This document shows positions 1 through 8,659 of a stretch of 64,000 nucleotides of DNA, in pieces. The notes under the pieces are model-generated. The model made no database searches. It was not told the origin of the DNA and was given only the letters and a program-made list of their open reading frames with translations. Source of the stretch: Paenibacillus allorhizosphaerae (lineage in GTDB: Bacteria > Bacillota > Bacilli > Paenibacillales > NBRC-103111). The stretch is taken from the NCBI RefSeq assembly GCF_910594985.1, contig NZ_CAJVCE010000008.1, positions 9,163 through 73,162 on the forward strand, read 5' to 3'. Numbering within the stretch: the first letter of the stretch is position 1; the number at the start of each line of letters is the position of its first letter. A program made the position numbers and the translations under genes.

Positions 1-379
1 TTACGGCCGTGTACGCGACGGCGGCGACGGAGTCAAGCGCTGTCGGGAGCTACGATATCACGGCGACGTTGTTGGACCCGGATGCGAAGCTGGGCAATTA
101 CAGCGTGACGAACACCAAGGGTACGCTGACGGTAACTCTGGCGTCACTGATGGTCAAGGTGTCGGATGTGTCGCGGGAATACGGCGCGTCGAATCCGGCG
201 CTGAGCGGCGTGATCACGGGCGTGCGCAATGGCGACGTGATTACGGCCGTGTACGCGACGGTGGCGACGGAGTCAAGCGCAGTCGGGAGCTACGACATCA
301 CGGCGACGCTGTTGGACCCGGATGCGAAGCTGGGCAATTACAGCGTGACGAACACCAAGGGCACGCTGACGGTAACGAA
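1..379 (+). repeat. 240-bp tandem repeat inside the SLH gene
   Basis: Bases 1-140 recur at 241-380 with only a handful of substitutions, giving an exact 240-bp period (80 codons, in frame). The similarity stops near base 376, where the second copy diverges. More copies probably lie upstream of the window. Confidence 0.9.
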
Positions 380-2930
380 AGCGAGGCTGTCGGTTACTCC
401 TATCGATATGTTTCGATGGGCGGGTTTTCCTAATCCAGCGTTTAGCGGAACCGTAACCGGCCTGAAAGGTGCGGACGCCACTACCGTCACTTACAGCACT
501 TACGCTCATGCTGACAGTCCGCCGGGAAAATATCCGATCACCGCCGTCTTATCCGACCCGGACCACAGGCTTGGCAATTATGATGCAGTGCTTCAATCCG
601 GTACCCTTGCGGTATACGAACCGCCGAAAATTACTTTTGCCGGAGGAGACCAGGATGACGGGGTAACGGCGGATCTCACACTTCCTCAGCAAGATGCGTC
701 CGGTACCGGCATTAGTTGGACTTCCACGGATAACAATATCATCGATGCCGCAACAGGCCGCGTCAGCCGGCCTTCATTTGACGAAGGAGATGCGCAGGTC
801 GTAATAAAAGCGACGGTCCAAGCGAACGGTACGGAATATTATAAACAGTATCCATTAGTTGTGAAAGCGACGGCTTTGTCGGATTCGGACGCGGTAGAAC
901 GGGATAAAGCCGCACTGGCGGTCGGATTCACTCCTGGGGACCAGGCGGATCATATCACTCAACCGGTAGTGCTTCCTTCAGCGGGCGAATGGGGAAGCGG
1001 CATAGTCTGGACCTCGTCGCACCCTGCAGTCATCAATCCACGGACCGGACATATTCAAAGACCGGGAAGCGTTCAATCGGATATAGACGTGCTGCTGACG
1101 GCCACGATTGTGAAAGGCGCTGCGACAGCCGAAAAAAACTTTAACCTAAAGGTGATCCGATCGGCAGCTGTGCCGTCGGGCCTGATGTTTACCGAAGCCG
1201 GCTATTCGCTTTTAATCGGACAAACGCAATCGACGGTAGTTTCGATCACCTATTCGGACGGAGCGACGTACCGGTTATCAGAGGGGGTCCGTTTCGCATC
1301 GGAGCAGCCGATGATCGCCCAAATAGACAGCCAAGGGATGATTCAGGGCTTATCGGCGGGGCAAACGGTTATATCCGCGGTTTATAACAATCTGACCGCG
1401 CGGGCTACCGTCCTTGTATCCAACCCGGTGAACCCAGGCAATCCGGACAACCCTATCCTATCCGCCTTAACTTTTAGCGAACCGCTATATACGATACAAA
1501 TAGGACAAAGCATGAACACCGTGTTGACGGCCGTGTATGGGAATGAAACGCGGGTAATCATCTCCTCTCAGGCGGCCTATCGGATATTGGATTCGGCTTA
1601 CGCTCGAGTGGATGCAAAAGGGCAGCTGACAGGGTTGCTTCCCGGACAAACGGTCGTTTCCGCAACCTACGGCGGACTGACTGCGCAAGCAATGGTTATC
1701 GTGACAGATCCGGATCCGGATCGTAGCGGCTCAAGCTCCGGAGGGGCGGCCTCTCCCGACAATGCGGAGCCTCAAGCGGGGACGGATTTCCGGATGACCC
1801 TGCTTACTTCGGACGGTGTTCTTAAAGAAATCGAGGCAAGCGTGTCCCGAATCGAGGAAGGGATAGTTACAATCAACACCGGCTCCGAAGGAGGAAGCTT
1901 CCTGCTGCCGGGAGACGTGCTGAAGCAAATCAGAACGATACGGCCCGACAGCCTTCTGGTATTTCAAACGAAGTCCATGTCTTTCAAGATCCCGCTAAGC
2001 GAGCTGAATTTGCAAGAAGCGGCCGCTGCGGCAAGCTTGTCGGGTGACGGGCTGCATTTTGAGATTGTAATGGACCGGTCGGCCGCCCCTTCCGGGTCAA
2101 GGCTAACGGATGCGGAGCGCTTATCGGATTATGTACGGTTTGAAGTGCGCATTTCGGATGGAGCGGGCAAGACGGCTTCCATCCCGGCATTTCGACAATA
2201 CGTGGAACGAACCGTTTCCTTGGGCGTTAACCATATTCCTGTCACAGCAACAGCTGTTTGGTGGGATGAGGCGAAAAGCGAGTACCGGTTTGTCCCGGCG
2301 GCATTTGATACCAAAGACGGCGAAACCGCAGCAGTAATGAAGCGACAAGGCACCAGCTTGTATACCGTACTCAATCGCCCGGTCAGCTTCAACGATATGC
2401 GCAGTCATTGGGCGCAGAACGAGGTATCGCTGCTGGCATCCAAGCTGGTAATTCAGGGCCGTTCCGCCGATAGCTTTGACCCCGATGGGTCGATTACCCG
2501 GGCTGAGGCGGCGGCACTGCTCGTCCGGGCGCTTGGCTTGAACGGAGCGCAGGGGGCGTCTGTGTTCGCCGATACAGCAGGTGGATGGTATGAGCCGGAT
2601 GTCATAACCGCCACTCAGGCGGGATTGATTCAAGGTTATGCGGATGGAACCTTCCGGCCGGATGGCAACATAACGCGGGAGGAGCTGGCAGTCATGCTGA
2701 TTCGTGCAGTTCGCTATACCGGCTTCACGAAGGGCAAATCCGCTCAAACGGCCAACCTGCCGGATGCCGGGCAGATCTCTGCATGGGCGCGGGCGGCGGT
2801 AGACGAAGCGGTGGGGCTTGGCATGATCCAAGGCGATGAGCAAGGAGCCTTCCATCCGCGGCAATTCGTTTCCAGAGCTGAATCCACAGCGATGCTGTAC
2901 CGGATGCTTCAACAGCTAGCCTTTATCTGA
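1..2930 (+). CDS. SLH-domain surface protein with MBG/Ig-like repeats (5' end outside window)
   Basis: The reading frame is open at base 1, so the N-terminus and signal peptide lie outside the window. The visible part begins with two near-identical 80-residue modules of the MBG/YDG bacterial repeat type (ending KGTLTV) and a third diverged one to about base 620. Ig-like modules follow with motifs such as GIVWTSSHPAVI and repeated GLSAGQTVISA. A serine/glycine linker near base 1730 leads to a predicted beta-rich region. Three SLH modules close the protein, starting near bases 2388 (FNDMRSHW), 2566 (FADTAGGWYEPD) and 2758 (LPDAGQISAW). SLH modules normally bind pyruvylated secondary wall polymer, so the protein should be anchored on the cell surface. 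An adhesive or structural role is inferred. No catalytic domain is visible in this part. The stop at 2928-2930 is followed by the hairpin repeat at 3095. Confidence 0.85.
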   Translation, partial: TAVYATAATESSAVGSYDITATLLDPDAKLGNYSVTNTKGTLTVTLASLMVKVSDVSREYGASNPALSGVITGVRNGDVITAVYATVATESSAVGSYDITATLLDPDAKLGNYSVTNTKGTLTVTKARLSVTPIDMFRWAGFPNPAFSGTVTGLKGADATTVTYSTYAHADSPPGKYPITAVLSDPDHRLGNYDAVLQSGTLAVYEPPKITFAGGDQDDGVTADLTLPQQDASGTGISWTSTDNNIIDAATGRVSRPSFDEGDAQVVIKATVQANGTEYYKQYPLVVKATALSDSDAVERDKAALAVGFTPGDQADHITQPVVLPSAGEWGSGIVWTSSHPAVINPRTGHIQRPGSVQSDIDVLLTATIVKGAATAEKNFNLKVIRSAAVPSGLMFTEAGYSLLIGQTQSTVVSITYSDGATYRLSEGVRFASEQPMIAQIDSQGMIQGLSAGQTVISAVYNNLTARATVLVSNPVNPGNPDNPILSALTFSEPLYTIQIGQSMNTVLTAVYGNETRVIISSQAAYRILDSAYARVDAKGQLTGLLPGQTVVSATYGGLTAQAMVIVTDPDPDRSGSSSGGAASPDNAEPQAGTDFRMTLLTSDGVLKEIEASVSRIEEGIVTINTGSEGGSFLLPGDVLKQIRTIRPDSLLVFQTKSMSFKIPLSELNLQEAAAAASLSGDGLHFEIVMDRSAAPSGSRLTDAERLSDYVRFEVRISDGAGKTASIPAFRQYVERTVSLGVNHIPVTATAVWWDEAKSEYRFVPAAFDTKDGETAAVMKRQGTSLYTVLNRPVSFNDMRSHWAQNEVSLLASKLVIQGRSADSFDPDGSITRAEAAALLVRALGLNGAQGASVFADTAGGWYEPDVITATQAGLIQGYADGTFRPDGNITREELAVMLIRAVRYTGFTKGKSAQTANLPDAGQISAWARAAVDEAVGLGMIQGDEQGAFHPRQFVSRAESTAMLYRMLQQLAFI

Positions 2931-3094
2931 TCCATGTCTGGCAAAGCGCGACATCATCGGGCCGTGAACTGATAGCACTATTACACTCGGCCAGCCGGAC
3001 CTGGTGACCCGGCCAATGACACATATTTCGAACGGAATCGCAAAAGCATTAATTGGTAAGAGATTATAAAGAATAATAAACGTGTGGCTCTCAA

Positions 3095-3169
3095 CTAACG
3101 GAGAACGATAGCGCAAAAATCAGGGAGCAGATCGCCGCGGCAACTGCTCCCTGATCCCGTTGAAGTAAC
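3095..3169 (+). repeat. Hairpin boundary repeat, copy A
   Basis: The element starts CTAACGGAGAACGATAG (3095-3111). It contains a perfect 12-bp stem (ATCAGGGAGCAG at 3119-3130 with its complement at 3144-3155, 13-nt loop) and ends TTGAAGTAAC (3160-3169). No T-tract follows the stem, so it is not a standard terminator. Related copies lie at 4318, 8660, 26167, 29243 and 29656. Confidence 0.7.
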
Positions 3170-3211
3170 CTGTAGGATAGTTTAATTACAATAGGTGCTG
3201 TTTAAGGAGAT

Positions 3212-3703
3212 ATGGTAAATGTAGGGAACGATAAAGTATTGCTAAAGATGGTAAATATGGATAATTACAACTTTTGGCAAGGTGAAACGGTAAGATTACG
3301 GGGAATAGAACCTAGTGATGCCGAAACCATGTTTCAATGGAATGTAGATAGCGATGCAATTAAAAGGGTTGATGCTGTATTGCTACCTCGTTCATATGAG
3401 AACGTCAAGAATCATATCGAGGAGTCATCGAAAAAAGGACCTGATGGACATATCGGTATATACATTGCTCGACCTTTTTGGAATAAGGGGTATGGTAGAG
3501 AGGTAGTTCAGTAACTCCTAAAATATTACTTTAAAGAATTGGGATATCAAAAAGTTACTGTTCATGTCTATACTTTTAATGACCTTTCAATTAGGTTTCA
3601 TGAAAAATTAGGTTTTCAAAAGGAAGGGCAATTAAGAAGAATGAATTTTAGACTGCCGGGTGTTCGGCGTAACCAAAATCTTACATCATTATTCCCATCC
3701 TAA
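3212..3703 (+). pseudogene. GNAT N-acetyltransferase with in-frame TAA stop
   Basis: The first 100 codons encode a GNAT start (FWQGETVRLRGIEPSDAE) and reach the acetyl-CoA-binding segment (ARPFWNKGYGREVVQ). An in-frame TAA at 3512-3514 interrupts it. Without any frame change the sequence then continues for 62 codons with the expected GNAT end (YTFNDLSIRFHEKLGFQKEG) to a TAA at 3701-3703. A segment between SSKKGPDGH and IGIYIARPFW also looks deleted, because the usual central strand region of about 25 residues is missing. The family transfers acetyl groups from acetyl-CoA to amines; the substrate is unknown. The AAGGAG at 3205-3209 is only 2 nt from the ATG, so a downstream ATG at 3257 is an alternative start. 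Base composition is clearly AT-richer than the SLH gene, which suggests transfer. Confidence 0.8.
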
Positions 3704-3749
3704 ATTAATGCTATAATATAATCAACGGTCATAAGTAGGTGGTGTGTAC

Positions 3750-3986
3750 ATGATTGTTGCATATTTAGGTCTTGTTGGAATGTTGTTATTTTATGCTATT
3801 TTATTTATTGTAGTTTTAAGTATTATTCGAAAAAAACTTGGTGTTAAACCAGCTATTATTTTTTTAGTTTTAATGCTTTTTGCTGCCTTTGTATATTCGA
3901 TTTGGAATCATAATTGGTTACTGGCTGCATCTACTGTAATATTGAGTATCAGTATTAAAAAAGGTCTATACAGTAAATTGATGTAA
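3750..3986 (+). CDS. Small hydrophobic membrane protein, 78 aa
   Basis: A 78-residue protein made almost entirely of three predicted membrane helices (LLFYAILFIVVLSII, AIIFLVLMLFAAFVYSI, and a weaker WLLAASTVILSIS), with a short basic end. I do not recognise a family. The ATG at 3750 is chosen over the GTG at 3744 because AGGTGG at 3737-3742 sits 7 nt ahead of it. It lies between two hairpin repeats, is AT-rich, and has the size and character of an accessory cassette gene. Function unknown. Confidence 0.6.
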   Translation: MIVAYLGLVGMLLFYAILFIVVLSIIRKKLGVKPAIIFLVLMLFAAFVYSIWNHNWLLAASTVILSISIKKGLYSKLM

Positions 3987-4012
3987 AAAACCATTGTCGG
4001 GAATGGCACAAT

Positions 4013-4065
4013 GAAACAGCGATAGTCTAGGACTTTATTTTCTCGTCCATGACTGCCGCTGTTTC
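4013..4065 (+). repeat. Hairpin repeat D, copy 1
   Basis: GAAACAGCGATAGTC (4013-4027) pairs with GACTGCCGCTGTTTC (4051-4065), and an inner GGAC/GTCC pair flanks an AT-rich loop. A 32-nt block (4024-4055) is identical to 9431-9462 in copy 2. The element lies just after the small membrane gene. No T-tract follows. Confidence 0.75.
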
Positions 4066-4210
4066 TAATTTAAGGGTTTATACACATACATGAAACACAA
4101 CCAGCCAGTCAGCCAGTCATAAATAATGATCGGATCGTTGTTAATGAAATGATGCAGGGGGCACAGAGAATCGAAGGGGAAGGTCCTCCAAGAAACTTGA
4201 TTTAAGTACA

Positions 4211-4306
4211 ATGCCGTCTCCGATAAGGTATTTCGGATATTTTTTTATAAGTTGTGTAATTGTTATGGGGGTTGTTGGAATTACCTTTATGATACTTGAT
4301 AAATAA
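4211..4306 (+). CDS. Possible 31-aa membrane peptide
   Basis: An ATG-initiated frame encodes a 31-residue peptide with one strongly hydrophobic stretch (FISCVIVMGVVGITFMIL). No convincing ribosome site precedes it, so it may instead be the tail of a decayed gene. It lies between hairpin repeats D (4013) and B (4318). Weak call based on hydrophobicity and position. Confidence 0.25.
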   Translation: MPSPIRYFGYFFISCVIVMGVVGITFMILDK

Positions 4307-4317
4307 TCGGAGGCTTA

Positions 4318-4386
4318 TTGAAATAACGGGAACGATAGTGTGGAGCTGCCGCGTGGACAGCTCCTCTTTGATGTTATTGAAGTTAC
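4318..4386 (+). repeat. Hairpin boundary repeat, copy B
   Basis: TTGAAATAAC (4318-4327) runs into TAACGGGAACGATAG (4324-4338). A GGAGCTG/CAGCTCC stem (4342-4348 with 4358-4364) follows, then TTGAAGTTAC (4377-4386). The layout is the same as copy A. Confidence 0.7.
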
Positions 4387-4484
4387 TGGAATTTTATTCT
4401 GAATAGGTTGTTTACACGGGAACAAATGTACGATATATTCATTTGATAATGGTAATTTATTCAATAGGAGGGGGCGAAAACCAA

Positions 4485-4940
4485 ATGGGAGAAATCAAAT
4501 TTGAGGACAAGCTAGGAGACATTACTGTAATTACTTGTATTTACATTCCGGTTAATAACGTTTACGAGTCCATTAAATGGTATCAAAAAAATTTAGGGTG
4601 TGAACCTACAACGATCCATCCTGTTGAGCCTGGGATGAAAATGGCAATCATGTAATTTCCCGATCGTAACGGAAAGCCTCATGGCCCTACGGGGCCGGTT
4701 CCTGCTATGTTCCTTATTGAATCAAGGTCGGAAGGTGGCCGGTTAGGATTTACAAACAATAAAGGAGAACGCCATGCAGTTGGGTGTTTCATTACTCCAC
4801 GCATCCAAGACCTTTTCAAACGTTTTAAGGAAAACGGAGTGAACATTGCAGGCGACATTCGGATGACATGTGGTCCAAACCTAAAGTTCTTTGATCCTGA
4901 CGGGAACATGTGGGAAGTATGGCAGCCACAATCGTTTTAA
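4485..4940 (+). pseudogene. VOC-family (glyoxalase/bleomycin-resistance type) gene with in-frame TAA
   Basis: The ATG at 4485 has AGGAGGGG about 12 nt upstream. The first 56 codons give a VOC start (ITCIYIPVNNVYESIKWYQ). A TAA at 4653-4655 interrupts the frame. Reading on in the same frame gives the rest of one VOC domain (RHAVGCFITPRIQDLFKRF, then FFDPDGNMWEVWQ) to the stop at 4938-4940. VOC proteins use paired beta-alpha-beta-beta-beta modules to bind metals or sequester drugs; the ligand here is unknown. The C-terminal D-P-D-G-N motif is intact, so the stop looks recent. It lies 53 nt upstream of an intact tandem-VOC gene and could have been its operon partner. Confidence 0.8.
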
Positions 4941-4993
4941 TAAACTGGAAACTGGTAGAACGCAAGGGAATTAGAACATTGGAGGAGAAGCAT

Positions 4994-5812
4994 ATGAAAA
5001 GTAACATTCCGAAAATCGCGTATGACGGCGGACATATCGACGTATTATGGGATAATCATGAAGCGGCGCTGCAATGGTTTGAAAAATATTTTGGCTGGAA
5101 GAGACAAGACGAATCGCGCGCGGTAACGCGTGACTCCAATGCAGCAGAAATGAAGGAAACGCGTCTTCCGTTCGGCACGATGTTATCGTCGGTTATAACT
5201 GGAAAGCGGCTCGCACATCATCACGCCGAGCGCGGTACCATAGACGGCCATGTCCGCTGGTGCTGGAAGACAAGGAAACTGGCGGAGACACATGAATGGT
5301 TCAAGGCGGAGGGTATACGCGTATCAGGCATCTACTCAGGCCCCGGCGGGAAAGACTATTTCGATTTCTGGGCAACTGTGGAAGGCATCCGTTTGACAGC
5401 GGAAGGTGACCCGACGGGTTCGTCCGACCACCCGCGATTCGTACCTTCATGGGTGCGAATCGGCGTAAAAGATTTGTATGTATCGCTCGCTTGGTACACG
5501 ACATATCTTGGTGCGGAGGTATTGGAAGATCGTTCGAAAGAGGGGTATGTAGTGCTCGGGTTAGCTTTAGAGCACCATGAAGAGCAATCCCGCTGGGTAT
5601 TGGAGCAGTTGCCGGAAGATACGGAGACAGATAAATTCGACAACCCGACGAGGCCGTATTGCGTTCTTCACGATCTGGCCGAATTCGAATCGTACCACGC
5701 CTTTCTGCGTGAAAGTGGTATTCCTGTATCCGAAATCGTCGGCCCGGGGCGATTCCGCTTCTTCCATCTATACGATCCGGACGGTAACCGATTTAATCTG
5801 TACCGCTACTAA
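4994..5812 (+). CDS. Tandem VOC-domain protein, 272 aa
   Basis: Two VOC (glyoxalase/bleomycin-resistance) domains lie in tandem. Residues about 7-125 begin AYDGGHIDVLWDNHEAALQW. Residues about 150-271 begin FVPSWVRIGVKDLYVSLAWY and end with FFHLYDPDGNRFNLYRY. The ATG at 4994 is supported by GGAGGAG at 4981-4987; the longer open frame upstream only overlaps the preceding pseudogene. Such proteins bind small hydrophobic compounds or act as metal-dependent dioxygenases or isomerases, and the reaction cannot be read from sequence. It probably shares transcription with the VOC pseudogene upstream. Codon use is nearer the bulk genome than that of the AT-rich neighbours. Confidence 0.8.
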   Translation: MKSNIPKIAYDGGHIDVLWDNHEAALQWFEKYFGWKRQDESRAVTRDSNAAEMKETRLPFGTMLSSVITGKRLAHHHAERGTIDGHVRWCWKTRKLAETHEWFKAEGIRVSGIYSGPGGKDYFDFWATVEGIRLTAEGDPTGSSDHPRFVPSWVRIGVKDLYVSLAWYTTYLGAEVLEDRSKEGYVVLGLALEHHEEQSRWVLEQLPEDTETDKFDNPTRPYCVLHDLAEFESYHAFLRESGIPVSEIVGPGRFRFFHLYDPDGNRFNLYRY

Positions 5813-5879
5813 TTCTAATTTATATCGGTGTGGTGCTTTGAATCTTGATGAATAGGCTGCCGTATGAATCGATTTGAAA

Positions 5880-6166
5880 CCTGCTCACTCCTGACGGCCC
5901 CGTAAACGGACAATCAAGCAACCCTCGAACAAGAAGCTTGCTGCTCGGCTGGGCATGTTGGACAATCCCATCTATAGCTATCTGCGCGATTTGGAGCGAA
6001 CAAGTAAAAGCGTGTTTACAATAACCAGAAATGGAATGCTTCGCGACATCTCATTAATGAGGATATGCGTGCGATGGCTGAAGGTAAGGCACAGGTGCGG
6101 GAGCGAATGGAGCACTGGCGAGCACTATTGGCTAGAAGGAGGCGGCAATGGACCATATTCAAGTAA
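5880..6166 (+). pseudogene. Probable decayed helix-turn-helix regulator
   Basis: Two frames give regulator-like pieces. One is IKQPSNKKLAARLGMLDNP followed by YSYLRDLERTSKSVFTITRN, like an ArsR-type winged helix. After a frame change, INEDMRAMAEGKAQVRERME runs to a TAA at 6164-6166. No intact start is present. The piece ends inside the UvrA-like gene start. Low-confidence reading of a broken gene; it may once have controlled its neighbours. Confidence 0.35.
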
Positions 6167-8514
6167 TCGGGGCAAGAATACATAACTTAAAGCATATTGA
6201 TGTCACCCTACCAAAAGGGAAATTTATCGTATTTACAGGTGTGAGCGGATCGGGAAAGTCTTCTCTAGCCTTCGACGTTCTGTATGAAGAAGGAAGACAG
6301 CGATATTTGCAATCCATCGGCCAAACGCTGCGCGGCGAGGCCGTAGAGGAAAAGGAGCCATTCGATGAGATTGCAGGCCTCCCACCGGCAATTGCCGTTG
6401 AGCAAAATAAAATAAGACAATCCAACCCCCGAAGCATCGTCGGTACTAAAACGAAAGCGCTGCACGATCTCAAATGGCTTTACTCCCTTGACGGCCGAGG
6501 TTCTGACGGCGAACGAACCCAGTTAAGCCCAGACCACTTTGCGTTCCATGCTTCCGCTGCCGGAAGATGTACGGATTGCGGCGGTAGCGGATACTTCTCC
6601 AAGCTCGATGCCGACAAGATTATTCAAGATCCGAATCGTACCGTGAGCAAAATTGTTTCAAATGTAAGCGCACAGTTGGATAAGTATCTTATGAATCTGG
6701 CGAAGGAAAACAAGATTGATTGGCGTAATGCCGTATATGCTAATTTGCCGGAGGATATACGACACAAAGTTTTATGGGGGACAGATTCCTACGAGGGAGT
6801 TATGAATTTCATTAAAGGCAGGATGAGGAGAAAGCCAGAGAGCAGAGCTCAGTTCGAACAGGCGTGGTGCTCCAAATTCAAATGCGTAACATGTTATGGA
6901 AAAGGATTGAGCGATGAAGCGAGACATACCTATATAGGTGACAAAGATATTCGCGAGCTCTGTGAAATGACGATGTCCGAGCTCGATCAGTTTTTTACAA
7001 AATTAAACCGCGACAAATCGAGCTATTCCGTCGTCGGACAGCGTACCCTCGGAAGGTTATCAGCTCTGTTTCGTTTGTTTATCGAAGTCGGGCTCTCTCA
7101 TATCACACTGCTGAGAAGTATCCCGACACTGAGCGGGGGCGAACTGCAGCGGCTTTATTTGATGTACCATTTGGAATCCAAATTTGATTCGCTGTTGTAT
7201 GTATTCGATGAACCGACGGCAGGGCTTCACGAAAGGGAGAAGCAGTCGCTGCTTAATAAGCTCAAGCAGCTTACCTACTCAGGAAATACGGTCATTGTCG
7301 TGGAGCACGATATCAACGTCATCAAGCAAGCTGACTATATCGTGGAGTTGGGACCGTCTGCCGGCAAACAGGGCGGCGAAGTGCTTTTTCAAGGAACACT
7401 GGAGCACTATCTTCAATCGGAAACTTCGGTGCTGAGTCCCTACGTGACCGGACGGGCCAGAATTCTTTCCAAAGGCCCTCACGAATATCGAAAAGTCGGC
7501 AGTTCCACCAAGAAGCTGGTCATTCGCAATGCCAATACCCATAATCTAAAAAACTTGGCCGTAGAAATTCCGCTCGGCATTATGGTTGGAGTGTCAGGCG
7601 TATCCGGAAGCGGCAAAAGTACTCTGATTATGGACACATTGGTCCCGCTGCTGAAGCAGAAGCTGGATGCCGTCAACATCGAAGCGAATGAGGACGAAGA
7701 TGAAGAAGCGGCTCCCGAGGACTCCGGATTCGAGCAATTGGAAACGGCTGTTATCGAAGGAGCGGAGCATATTCAGAAATGCGTGTGTGTTTCGCAAAAA
7801 TTGATCGGTCGAGGCAAAGGCTCTACCCCTGCGGCCTATATTGGTATTTGGGATAAAATAAGATCCATCTTTGCCGGGCAGCCAGAGGCAATCGCGAGAG
7901 AGTATACGGCTAGCCATTTTTCCTTTAACACAGAGCAAGGCGGCTGTCCTTCATGCAGAGGAAGCGGTGTTGAAAGTATGGATATGGGCGCGATTGGTAT
8001 TGTAAACCGGTGTTGTACAGCGTGTGGCGGGAGCAGGTTCAGGAAAGTAATTCTCGATATTGCTTACCAAGGGAAAAATATCGTAGATGTGCTCGAGATG
8101 AATGCAAGAGAAGCTCTTCCATTTTTCAGAGAGCATAAGGCGATCTCACAGATGCTGCAAACACTAATACAGGTAGGGCTCGATTACCTTCCCCTCGGTC
8201 AGCCAGTTCCTACGTTAAGCGGCGGCGAAGCGCAGCGCATCAAGCTGGCCAAGGAATTGGGGAAAGCGAGGAAAGAAAATACGCTGTACATATTGGACGA
8301 GCCTACCACAGGACTAAGCAGCCCAGATATTGAGAAGCTGATTACGTTGCTAGAAAGCTTTGTCGAGCAAGGGAACAGCGTCATTGTGGTCGAGCATGAA
8401 CCTGCGTTATTATCCTACTGCGATTGGACTATTGAAATGGGCCCGGGAGGGGGAAGTCAAGGCGGCAGTATTGTTGCGTCTAGACCGCCTAGCGGATTGG
8501 TAGTTTCATTTTAA
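6148..8514 (+). CDS. UvrA-like ABC ATPase (UvrA paralogue), 788 aa
   Basis: Contains both UvrA ATPase halves. Walker A GVSGSGKSS lies near residue 31, signature LSGGELQR near 328 and Walker B YVFDEPTAGL near 350. The second half has Walker A GVSGSGKST near 481, LSGGEAQRIKLAKEL near 688 and YILDEPTTGL near 711. Zinc-type cysteine pairs are present (CTDCGGSG near 140, CVTCYGKG near 250, CPSCRGSG near 600, CTACGGSR near 630). At 788 residues it is shorter than canonical UvrA (about 940-960), as expected for UvrA2-type paralogues linked to drug tolerance or damage recognition rather than the main excision-repair enzyme. That role is inferred; lack of the UvrB-binding domain should be checked by alignment. 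AGGAGG lies 8 nt before the ATG. It is transcribed alone or with the upstream VOC genes. Confidence 0.85.
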   Translation: MDHIQVIGARIHNLKHIDVTLPKGKFIVFTGVSGSGKSSLAFDVLYEEGRQRYLQSIGQTLRGEAVEEKEPFDEIAGLPPAIAVEQNKIRQSNPRSIVGTKTKALHDLKWLYSLDGRGSDGERTQLSPDHFAFHASAAGRCTDCGGSGYFSKLDADKIIQDPNRTVSKIVSNVSAQLDKYLMNLAKENKIDWRNAVYANLPEDIRHKVLWGTDSYEGVMNFIKGRMRRKPESRAQFEQAWCSKFKCVTCYGKGLSDEARHTYIGDKDIRELCEMTMSELDQFFTKLNRDKSSYSVVGQRTLGRLSALFRLFIEVGLSHITLLRSIPTLSGGELQRLYLMYHLESKFDSLLYVFDEPTAGLHEREKQSLLNKLKQLTYSGNTVIVVEHDINVIKQADYIVELGPSAGKQGGEVLFQGTLEHYLQSETSVLSPYVTGRARILSKGPHEYRKVGSSTKKLVIRNANTHNLKNLAVEIPLGIMVGVSGVSGSGKSTLIMDTLVPLLKQKLDAVNIEANEDEDEEAAPEDSGFEQLETAVIEGAEHIQKCVCVSQKLIGRGKGSTPAAYIGIWDKIRSIFAGQPEAIAREYTASHFSFNTEQGGCPSCRGSGVESMDMGAIGIVNRCCTACGGSRFRKVILDIAYQGKNIVDVLEMNAREALPFFREHKAISQMLQTLIQVGLDYLPLGQPVPTLSGGEAQRIKLAKELGKARKENTLYILDEPTTGLSSPDIEKLITLLESFVEQGNSVIVVEHEPALLSYCDWTIEMGPGGGSQGGSIVASRPPSGLVVSF

Positions 8515-8617
8515 CAGGGTCTTGAACAAGGGAAAGGAAGCTATGGAGTACATCCGCGCCAGAGATGTAGTCAATTGTTCAAGGAAACTGAAGAACTAGG
8601 ATAACAATTTAACTTTT

Positions 8618-8633
8618 TGTCGGGTTCCCGACA
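8618..8633 (+). terminator. Short stem-loop after the UvrA-like gene
   Basis: TGTCGGG and CCCGACA are separated by TT, about 100 nt after the stop codon. A TTTTT run lies before the stem and none after it, so terminator function, if any, would be on the minus strand or absent. Confidence 0.3.
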
Positions 8634-8659
8634 GGGTCCCTCTCGATCAGGTCATTAAG

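Noticed and set aside
1..380. Tandem repeats considered as a CRISPR array
   Set aside because: The 240-bp units are in frame, protein-coding and lack unique spacers; no cas genes are present.
2121..2912. 263-aa open frame antisense to the SLH gene
   Set aside because: It mirrors the coding frame of a clear SLH protein in GC-rich sequence, has no recognisable motif and no ribosome site.
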